A DNA stretch of 6,194 bases, from positions 1 through 6,194 of the forward strand of contig CALKTZ010000648.1 in NCBI GenBank assembly GCA_937997355.1, given 5' to 3'. The position numbers were made by a program, and so were the translations under genes. This document shows, in pieces, positions 1 through 5,214 of the stretch. This DNA comes from an uncultured Planctomycetales bacterium. GTDB lineage: Bacteria > Planctomycetota > Planctomycetia > Isosphaerales > Isosphaeraceae. The notes beneath the pieces are model-generated. The model was not told the DNA's origin, made no database searches, and saw only the letters and a list, made by a program, of their open reading frames with translations. How positions within the stretch are numbered: the first letter of the stretch is position 1; the number at the start of each line of letters is the position of its first letter.

Positions 1-1
1 C

Positions 2-421
2 AAGATCCGAGACGAGATGCAGACGACCATGATGGACCACTGCGGCGTCTATCGGACCGCGGAAACCCTCACTCGCGCCCGAGACGACATCGCCGCCCTC
101 AAGGCCCGCTACCGCAAGGTCGGCATCCAGGATCGGGGGACTGTCTTCAACACCAACCTGCTGGAAGTCCTCGAACTGGGCTGCCTCCTCGACCTCGCCG
201 AGGCGACGGTCGCCGCGGCCCTGGCGCGGACCGAGAGCCGGGGCGCTCATTCGCGAGAAGATTTCCCCGACCGCGACGACGAGCGGTTCTTCAAGCACTC
301 CGTCATCTTCTTCAACGGAGATGCCCAGCCCCGCGTCGAATACAAGGACGTCGACGTCCTCTACGTCGAGAAGGACGGCGAGCGTAAGCCCAAATACCCG
401 CTGGAGGTGCGGAAGTATTGA
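2..421 (+). CDS. sdhA: Succinate dehydrogenase flavoprotein subunit, C-terminal part (5' end outside window)
   Basis: SdhA is the FAD-binding subunit of respiratory complex II. It oxidises succinate to fumarate and passes electrons to SdhB. Only the last 139 codons are visible; the reading frame is open from base 2, so the ATG at 17 is internal and not the start. The visible part is the helical and C-terminal domain of the fumarate reductase/succinate dehydrogenase flavoprotein family. The phrase with DHCGVYR near the left edge and the block ESRGAHSREDFPDRDDE (about 233 to 283) are family hallmarks, and the protein ends in the expected basic, Tyr-final tail (EVRKY). FAD-binding and active-site regions lie upstream, out of view. 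It is followed not directly by sdhB but by about 950 bases carrying a toxin-antitoxin module. Identification is by family motifs read by eye. Confidence 0.93.
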   Translation, partial: KIRDEMQTTMMDHCGVYRTAETLTRARDDIAALKARYRKVGIQDRGTVFNTNLLEVLELGCLLDLAEATVAAALARTESRGAHSREDFPDRDDERFFKHSVIFFNGDAQPRVEYKDVDVLYVEKDGERKPKYPLEVRKY

Positions 422-448
422 AGTCGGCCGGCCGGCCTCTGATAGAAT
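418..448 (+). promoter_or_regulatory. Weak sigma-70-like promoter candidate for the antitoxin-toxin pair
   Basis: A TTGAAG hexamer at 418-423 overlaps the sdhA stop codon and is followed after 19 bases by TAGAAT at 443-448. This is a poor but plausible -35/-10 pair about 56 bases ahead of the antitoxin GTG. The spacer contains the GC-only palindrome GGCCGGCCGGCC (426-437), which could be an operator, since antitoxins of this kind often autoregulate. Both roles are inference; the spacing is longer than ideal. Confidence 0.2.
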
Positions 449-490
449 GGACTGAGAATTTGTGAGATGAAGCGGAACGATACTCATCGT

Positions 491-498
491 GGGGGAGG
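491..498 (+). promoter_or_regulatory. Strong Shine-Dalgarno site of the antitoxin gene
   Basis: GGGGGAGG lies 5 bases before the GTG at 504. It is the best ribosome-binding match between 422 and 1372 and is the reason for placing the antitoxin start at this GTG rather than at the ATG at 596, which has no comparable site in front of it. Confidence 0.55.
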
Positions 499-503
499 TC
501 GGC

Positions 504-712
504 GTGCCGCAAACAGTCTGTCTCGAACGCGATCCCGATGAGACGGTCGATATCAAAACCCTGGTTACCGAGATCGTATCCGTCCGGAAACCTGGATGGA
601 TACGCCTCATGACCTCCTGGGAGGACAAAGGCCCCAGGATCTGATCGGCACGGTCCAGGAAGAGCGAGTCCGTGAGCTTGCCAGGGCCATCAAGATCGGA
701 CTGGCGACATGA
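504..712 (+). pseudogene. MbcA/ParS-type (DUF2384-like) antitoxin of a RES toxin, apparently frameshifted
   Basis: This is the predicted antitoxin that binds and blocks the RES toxin encoded next. The C-terminal half, read in the frame ending at the TGA at 710-712, contains ETWMDTPHDLLGGQRPQDLI followed by a short amphipathic helix and GLAT. The W-x-x-TP-x-x-x-LGG-x-x-P-x-DL pattern is the signature of the Xre/MbcA/ParS toxin-binding domain. That frame has only one start, an ATG at 596 inside the motif. The expected N-terminus lies in another frame, from the GTG at 504 behind a strong Shine-Dalgarno; that frame runs about 27 codons and then continues wrongly to a TGA at 642-644. Restoring one base near 582-592 joins them into a protein of about 69 residues, a sensible size for a short antitoxin lacking a DNA-binding domain. 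The stop overlaps the toxin start as ATGA. Alternatives are a sequencing error or, less likely, recoding. Confidence 0.6.
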
Positions 713-1325
713 AATTGAGTGGTTGCAAGTCGCTGATCACACGACCGCTGACAGGAACCTGGTATCGCGCAATCCAACTGAAATTCTGGAGGTCTCTCCT
801 CGCCGCGTCGCATACGATGACGATTCCGGGCCGCTTCAATGCCGGCAATGTGGCCAGGCCTGGTTTCGAGTTCTCTATTTCGGGCAGGATTATCACGTCG
901 CACTTTTCGAGGTGCAGGCGATGCTGGGGTCGCCATATCCCCCGGCGATATCCGTATCGAATCCTCAAGGGAAATGGGCTCTGATCAATGTCCGAGTTCA
1001 GCTTTCAAACGTCGCGGATTTGACCAGGCCGTCGCAACGTAAGTTGATCGGGACAAATGTGCAGGAATTGACCGGCGATTGGAGAGGATATTTGCTGCGA
1101 GACGCTCAATCCAATCTCAAGGCCGGCGCACCCTTCTTGACCATGGTGCCAACTCAGAGACTCGGTCATGAACTCGAAAGCGTTCCTCGTCTTGAAGGGT
1201 TTTTGAGCTATTCCGCCAAGGTGCCCACGAAGAAAAATCTGATCGTTTTTCCCAAGAAACTCCAGGCAAACAGCTTCATCAAGTTTGAAAATCCGATCAC
1301 GGGGCAAACTCAGAGGATTCCCTGA
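709..1325 (+). pseudogene. RES-domain toxin (NAD+-degrading family), apparently frameshifted near base 870
   Basis: RES-domain toxins, such as MbcT of Mycobacterium tuberculosis, act in the cytoplasm by breaking down NAD+. The N-terminus is read from the ATG at 709, which overlaps the antitoxin stop: TWYRAI (Arg about 20) and GRFN (Arg about 42) match the family opening. At about 868-872 that frame loses similarity, and the frame one base back continues with VLYFGQDYHVALFEV (Tyr about 57, Glu about 68), then VPTQRL, EGFLSYSAK (Ser about 169) and NLIVFP, ending at the TGA at 1323-1325. The joined protein would be about 205 residues with the Arg-Glu-Ser set that names the family. The second frame alone stays open back to a GTG at 672, but its first 66 residues do not look like the family. 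Local GC is low: 26 of 60 bases at 1201-1260 and 28 of 60 at 1261-1320, against 39 of 60 at 1621-1680 in sdhB, suggesting transfer. The lesion would remove most of the active site unless it is an error. Confidence 0.68.
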
Positions 1326-1372
1326 AATCCCTGACATTTCCGTGCGCAACGAGCGAAGGGTTGGTCTGAACG

Positions 1373-2107
1373 ATGAGCGAGAAAGCGACCCGCCACCTGA
1401 CGGTCCGGATCAAGCGGTACAATCCCGAGCTGGACGCCGAGCCGCACTGGGAGGAATACAAGATCGACGCCGATCCGATGGACCGGGTCCTCGACGTCCT
1501 CCTCTCGATCAAGTGGTATCAGGATGAGACTCTGAACCTGCGGCGGTCGTGCGCGCACGGCGTCTGCGGCTCCGACGCGATGCGGATCAACGGCGTCAAC
1601 GGCCTCGCCTGCAAGACCCTGGTCCAGTCGCTCAAGAGCGACACGCTGGTGCTCGAACCGATCCTCGGCCTGCCGGTGATCAAGGACCTGATCGTCGACA
1701 TGAAGCCGTTCTTCGATCACTACAAGTCGGTGATGCCCTACCTGATCAACGACGATCCCCCGCCGACCACGGAGCGGATCCAGTCCCCCGAGCAGCGAGC
1801 CCGGTTCGACGACTCGACCAAGTGCATCCTCTGCGCCTGCTGCACGACCGCCTGCCCGCCGTTCTGGGGAGATCAGAAGTATGTCGGGCCGGCCTCGCTC
1901 GTGAATGCGCACCGGTTCGTCTTCGACTCCCGAGATCAGGGAGCGGCGGAGCGGCTGGATATCCTGAACGACGTCGAAGGGGTCTGGCGCTGCCGGACCG
2001 TGTTCAACTGCACGAGCGCCTGCCCTCGCGAAATCCCCGTCACGCAGACGATCCAGGAATTGAAGCGGGCGATGCTGACCGGCAGCCTTCAGGAAGATGG
2101 CGCATGA
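1373..2107 (+). CDS. sdhB: Succinate dehydrogenase iron-sulfur subunit
   Basis: SdhB carries electrons from the FAD of SdhA through three iron-sulfur clusters to quinone at the membrane anchor of complex II. The 244-residue length is normal. Ligands are visible: [2Fe-2S] in SCAHGVCGSDAM with Cys60, Cys65, Asp68 and Cys80; the [4Fe-4S]/[3Fe-4S] region CILCACCTTACP with Cys151, 154, 157 and 161; and CRTVFNCTSACP with Cys207, 213 and 217. By family knowledge, 151, 154, 157 and 217 hold [4Fe-4S] and 161, 207 and 213 hold [3Fe-4S]. Asp at the third [2Fe-2S] position is as in E. coli SdhB. An in-frame TGA at 1367-1369 makes the ATG at 1373 the earliest start. The only purine-rich stretch upstream (GCGAAGGG, 1353-1360) is 12 bases away, so the ribosome site is weak. 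The toxin-antitoxin module intervenes between this gene and sdhA; a dacB-like gene follows after 36 bases. Confidence 0.97.
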   Translation: MSEKATRHLTVRIKRYNPELDAEPHWEEYKIDADPMDRVLDVLLSIKWYQDETLNLRRSCAHGVCGSDAMRINGVNGLACKTLVQSLKSDTLVLEPILGLPVIKDLIVDMKPFFDHYKSVMPYLINDDPPPTTERIQSPEQRARFDDSTKCILCACCTTACPPFWGDQKYVGPASLVNAHRFVFDSRDQGAAERLDILNDVEGVWRCRTVFNCTSACPREIPVTQTIQELKRAMLTGSLQEDGA

Positions 2108-2125
2108 GCCGACGAGCCTCGGCTT

Positions 2126-2137
2126 GAAGGAGGAAGG
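2126..2137 (+). promoter_or_regulatory. Shine-Dalgarno site of the PBP4-type gene
   Basis: GAAGGAGGAAGG lies in the 36-base gap after sdhB, with its AGGAGG core (2128-2133) 10 bases before the ATG at 2144 and a second GGAAGG nearer. It supports ATG 2144 or the adjacent ATG 2147 as the start and fits translation from a transcript shared with sdhB. Confidence 0.6.
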
Positions 2138-2143
2138 CGTCGC

Positions 2144-3823
2144 ATGATGGCGAGGAATCGGACCCCGGCGCGGCTCTTGTTACTGACCCTTGGCCTGTTT
2201 GCCGCGACGGTTCGCTCCTCGCTCGCGGCCGACCCTCCCCCCGCGCCGAAGTCCTCGTCCAATTCCCTGGAACAACGCATTGAGGCCGAGTTGCGAACCC
2301 CCGGCTACGAGCGGGGCCATTGGGGCGTGCTGGTCGTCGACGCCAAAACCGGCCGGTCGATTTATGAACGGAACGCCGATGAATTCTTCGCGCCGGCTTC
2401 CGTCACCAAGCTCTTCACCGTGGCCTCGGCCCTGGCCGAGCTGGGTCCCAATCACCGGTTTCAGACCCCGGTCGTCCGCCGCGGCGAGATCGATTCCGGA
2501 GGAGTGCTGCGAGGCGATCTCATCCTGATCGCGCGAGGAGACCTCTGCCTGGGAGGACGGACCGGCCCCGACGGGACTCTTCTCTTCCACGACGACGACC
2601 ACACCTACGCCGGCAGCGGCTTCAAGGGGGGAGTCGTTTCCACCGACCCGCTCGCGGGGCTCGACCATCTCGCCCGGGAAATCCAGGCCGTCGGGATCAA
2701 GCATGTGACCGGCGATGTCCTGATCGACGATCGCCTGTTCCGCGCGGAGCCGACCACCGGCAGCGGCCCCAGCCGCGTCAGCCCGATCGTGATCAACGAC
2801 AACTTGATCGATGTCTTCGCGACCCCGGGAGCCCATGCGGGGGAGCCGGGGCAGGTAGAGCTTCGCCCGCCGACCCGTTTCTTCTCAATCGATCCCCAGG
2901 TTGAAACCATCGAGGCGGGGGAGACGCCGAGGCTGTCCGTCGAGGAGGTCGGCCTTCGGCGGCTCGTGGTCCGGGGGAAGCTCCCCGTCGGGCATGCGAA
3001 GGCTTTGCGATCTCACGAGGTGGAGGAGCCGGCCGCGTTTGCCCGAGCCCTCTTCATCGAATCCCTCCGGAAGCGCGGCGTGGTCGTGGATGCGTCTCCC
3101 CTCGGAGTGAACAACTTCGCCGGTTTGCCGCCTTCCGACCAACTGGCAAAGCTCGCCAAGGTGGCCGAGTATACCTCCCCTCCATTTCGGGAATTCGTGA
3201 GGGTCATCCTCAAGGTCAGCCACAATCTGCACGCCAGCACGCTCCCGCTCTTGATCGCCGCCAAGTACGGCGAACGCACGCTTGAGGATGGTTTGAGACG
3301 TCAGGGGAAACAGCTTCAAGAGTTGGGAGTCGATCCCGGCTCGGTTTCATTCGGAGGCGGTGCGGGGGGCTCGCGGGCCGACTTCGTGACGCCGAGGGCC
3401 ACGGTATCGCTGCTGCGAACCATGCTCACCCGCCCCGATTTCCCTGCCTTTGATGTGGCTCTGCCGATCCTGGGACGAGACGGAACGCTCGCCAAGGCGG
3501 TCGGCCCCGAGAGCCCGGCCAGGGGGCACGCACGGGCGAAGACGGGCACCTACTGGGTCGAGAACGAGTTGACCGGCAAGACGCTTCTCACCAGCAAGGC
3601 GCTCGCCGGTTACCTTGACACCGCTTCGGGTCGGTCTTTGGTGTTCGCCTTCTTCGTGAACAACATCCTGCTCGATGCGCCCAGGTCGGGATATTCGACG
3701 GCCGATGCCACCGCCGAAGCCGGCCGCTTGATGGGAAGACTCTGCGAAGTCTTCTACGGCAGCGACCCCGACACTTCTGCACCCAGGTCGCCGAAACGCT
3801 CCATCGGCGGCGGTGGCCAATAA
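2144..3823 (+). CDS. dacB: D-alanyl-D-alanine carboxypeptidase/endopeptidase, PBP4 (peptidase S13) family
   Basis: This is a class C low-molecular-mass penicillin-binding protein that trims or cuts peptidoglycan cross-links outside the cytoplasmic membrane. The 559-residue product begins with a signal peptide: a basic start (MMARNRTPAR), a Leu-rich core at about 11-23 and a likely cleavage after Ala29 (SLAA/D). All three penicilloyl-serine motifs are present: SxxK as Ser86-Val-Thr-Lys89, SxN as Ser359-His-Asn361 and KTG as Lys466-Thr-Gly468. About 270 residues separate the first two, the long insertion typical of PBP4 rather than PBP5-type enzymes. The glycine motif after SxN, usually close to DGSGLS in this family, reads GGAGGSRADF (about 404-413). 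The C-terminus is polar and Gly-rich (GGGGQ), with no membrane anchor seen. It sits 36 bases after sdhB, possibly cotranscribed, with no functional link to respiration apparent. The symbol is by family, not proven orthology. Confidence 0.93.
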   Translation: MMARNRTPARLLLLTLGLFAATVRSSLAADPPPAPKSSSNSLEQRIEAELRTPGYERGHWGVLVVDAKTGRSIYERNADEFFAPASVTKLFTVASALAELGPNHRFQTPVVRRGEIDSGGVLRGDLILIARGDLCLGGRTGPDGTLLFHDDDHTYAGSGFKGGVVSTDPLAGLDHLAREIQAVGIKHVTGDVLIDDRLFRAEPTTGSGPSRVSPIVINDNLIDVFATPGAHAGEPGQVELRPPTRFFSIDPQVETIEAGETPRLSVEEVGLRRLVVRGKLPVGHAKALRSHEVEEPAAFARALFIESLRKRGVVVDASPLGVNNFAGLPPSDQLAKLAKVAEYTSPPFREFVRVILKVSHNLHASTLPLLIAAKYGERTLEDGLRRQGKQLQELGVDPGSVSFGGGAGGSRADFVTPRATVSLLRTMLTRPDFPAFDVALPILGRDGTLAKAVGPESPARGHARAKTGTYWVENELTGKTLLTSKALAGYLDTASGRSLVFAFFVNNILLDAPRSGYSTADATAEAGRLMGRLCEVFYGSDPDTSAPRSPKRSIGGGGQ

Positions 3824-4016
3824 GCCCTCCGGATTTTGCGGCCGATTGAAATCCCGATCATTTGGCTTGCAGTTTGCAAGCCGATTCGCGTCCATTTGAA
3901 AGAGGACGACCCATGCGGGCCCGAACCGATGGACCGTCGTCGCGGCCTGGATTAGTCCCGGTCGCATTCCTGCATTCGGGCTCTTGAATGGCTGCGCACT
4001 TCGCTTGAAGAGAGTC
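3824..4016 (+). other. Intergenic gap between the PBP4-type gene and the channel gene
   Basis: This 193-base gap holds a perfect 8-bp hairpin at 3864-3882 and a 24-codon open frame at 3913-3987 preceded by AGAGGA. I found no convincing -35/-10 pair: TTGAAA occurs at 3846 and 3896, but neither has a reasonable -10 at the right distance. The channel promoter probably lies here but cannot be placed. Confidence 0.5.
3862..3884 (+). terminator. Hairpin downstream of the PBP4-type gene, possible terminator or operator
   Basis: GGCTTGCA (3864-3871) and TGCAAGCC (3875-3882) form a perfect 8-bp stem with a 3-base loop (GTT). A wobble pair and a T-A pair extend it to 3862-3884. It starts 38 bases after the PBP4-type stop codon, a suitable place for transcript termination. 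There is no U-tract after it, so it is not a standard intrinsic terminator. A dyad operator for the channel gene is the main alternative. Confidence 0.35.
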
Positions 4017-5195
4017 ATGCCCATTCGCACGTTCTGGAGTTTTCGCAAAGGGCTTCGCCGGGATCGGGTCGACTGGCGCGAGACGGTCCTCGCGGTCTTG
4101 ACGGATTGGAACCGTTATCAGGTCGCCCGAGTGGTCGGCGCGGTGATGCTGGTCTGGCTGATCGGCACGGCAGGGCTCCACGTCATCGAGGAGCGGGTCA
4201 ATCCCGACTTCGAGACCTGGGGCAATTCGTTCTGGAGCGTCGGGGTCCTCCTCTTCAGCGGCCTGGATCAGCCGCCGAAGACGGGATTGGGCCGCCTTTT
4301 CGCCATGAGCATCATCGTGTTTGGGGTCGGGACGGCCGGGCTCTTCACGGCGAGCGTGGCATCCATCCTGGTCGAACGCTACATGCGGAGGCAACACGTG
4401 CCCAACTTGGAGATGGAAGATCACCTGGTGCTGTGCAACTGGTCGCCTCGGGGCCTGGAGTGGATTCGGCAGGTCCATGCCAAGTCCATCCAGAACAAAC
4501 GGCCGGTCATCATCATCCACGATGAGGTGGGCGAGATCGATCTGCCCGACAAGATGGACGAGCCTACTTTCAACGACGTTTACATCGTCAAGGGAGACCC
4601 GACCTCCGAGGTCATCTTACGCCGGGCGAAAGTTCCCACCGCACACTCGGTGGTCATCCTGACCGACGATCGGGAGGGGAGGTACGCCGATGGAAAGAGC
4701 GTCCTCACCTGCATCACCATCCGCAACATCTGCCGGGGGGCGAAGCAGCCGAGCATCGCGGCCGAGTGCCGCAATCCCGGAAACCGTCACCATTTGCAGA
4801 AAGCGGGAGCCGACGAGATCATCTCTTCGGACGATCTCGGGCTCCGGCTGCTGGCGCGCACGGCCCTCTTCCACGGGATGACCCGCGTCTATCAGGAACT
4901 GCTGACGGTCGGGCGAGATGCCAACGAGATTTATCTCTTCCCTGCGCCCGACGCGCTGATCGGCAAGGACTTCATTGAACTGACGGGGATGTTCCTTCGC
5001 TATCGAGGCGATCGCCGCGCCTGCACGCTCATCGGCATCCAGCGCGGCGAGGAAATGATGCTCAACCCCATCAACGACGAGGCCGGGCCGCTCCAGCCCG
5101 GCGATCAATTGCTCCTGATGAGCCGCGTTTTCCTCGATCCCTCGCAGCCCTTGCCGACCGATCCTCCCATCGCCATGCCGGAACCTCCGGAATGA
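4017..5195 (+). CDS. Two-transmembrane ion channel with cytoplasmic RCK (TrkA-N/TrkA-C) domain, atypical pore
   Basis: Predicted inner-membrane cation channel gated by a cytoplasmic ligand-binding module. Numbering from the ATG at 4017 gives 392 residues. The order is: a basic cytoplasmic start; TM1 at about 37-57 (VARVVGAVMLVWLIGTAGL); a pore loop at about 67-90; TM2 at about 92-120; RCK-N from about 135 (DHLVLCNWSPRG, first strand and nucleotide loop; VIIIHDE, acidic end of the second strand) to about 264; and RCK-C at about 304-370, ending LQPGDQLLLMSR. The pore aligns without gaps to the usual TTVGYGD-x-x-P-x-T but reads LLFSGLDQPPKT, so GYG is replaced by SGL while Asp, Pro and Thr remain. 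The Rossmann loop has CNWSPRG instead of GxGxxG. Ion selectivity is therefore unknown. ATG 4017 is preferred because GAAGAGAG precedes it closely; an in-frame TTG at 3984 would add 11 residues but has no ribosome site. The tail is Pro-rich. Confidence 0.85.
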   Translation: MPIRTFWSFRKGLRRDRVDWRETVLAVLTDWNRYQVARVVGAVMLVWLIGTAGLHVIEERVNPDFETWGNSFWSVGVLLFSGLDQPPKTGLGRLFAMSIIVFGVGTAGLFTASVASILVERYMRRQHVPNLEMEDHLVLCNWSPRGLEWIRQVHAKSIQNKRPVIIIHDEVGEIDLPDKMDEPTFNDVYIVKGDPTSEVILRRAKVPTAHSVVILTDDREGRYADGKSVLTCITIRNICRGAKQPSIAAECRNPGNRHHLQKAGADEIISSDDLGLRLLARTALFHGMTRVYQELLTVGRDANEIYLFPAPDALIGKDFIELTGMFLRYRGDRRACTLIGIQRGEEMMLNPINDEAGPLQPGDQLLLMSRVFLDPSQPLPTDPPIAMPEPPE

Positions 5196-5214
5196 AGGAG
5201 AACCGGGGTCATGA

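Noticed and set aside
477..490. ACGAT-ACTC-ATCGT inverted repeat before the antitoxin as an operator
   Set aside because: A 5-bp dyad is too short to separate from chance in this composition.
868..876. Programmed -1 frameshift in the toxin
   Set aside because: The sequence GGTTTCGAGTTCTC has no X-XXY-YYZ heptamer in the required frame, so mutation or sequence error is the simpler explanation.
672..1325. RES gene starting at the GTG at 672
   Set aside because: The first 66 residues in this frame do not resemble the family, overlap the antitoxin, and exclude the TWYRAI and GRFN motifs, which lie in the ATG 709 frame.
1310..1912. Long open frame on the minus strand opposite sdhB
   Set aside because: It is the antisense of a strongly conserved gene in high-GC DNA and has an Asp/Arg/Val-rich composition with no domain pattern.
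2180..2836. Minus-strand open frame of about 218 codons opposite the PBP4-type gene
   Set aside because: It is fully inside a gene with signal peptide and active-site motifs on the plus strand; GC-driven shadow frame.
3984..4016. TTG at 3984 as start of the channel
   Set aside because: No ribosome site precedes it; the in-frame ATG at 4017 has GAAGAGAG just upstream.
3347..4048. Minus-strand open frame of about 233 codons spanning the PBP4-channel gap
   Set aside because: It covers the end of the PBP4-type gene antisense and has no recognisable domain or ribosome site; chance frame.
5178..5190. CCGGA-ACC-TCCGG inverted repeat at the end of the channel gene as a bidirectional terminator
   Set aside because: The stem is only 5 bp, inside coding sequence, with no T-tract on either side.
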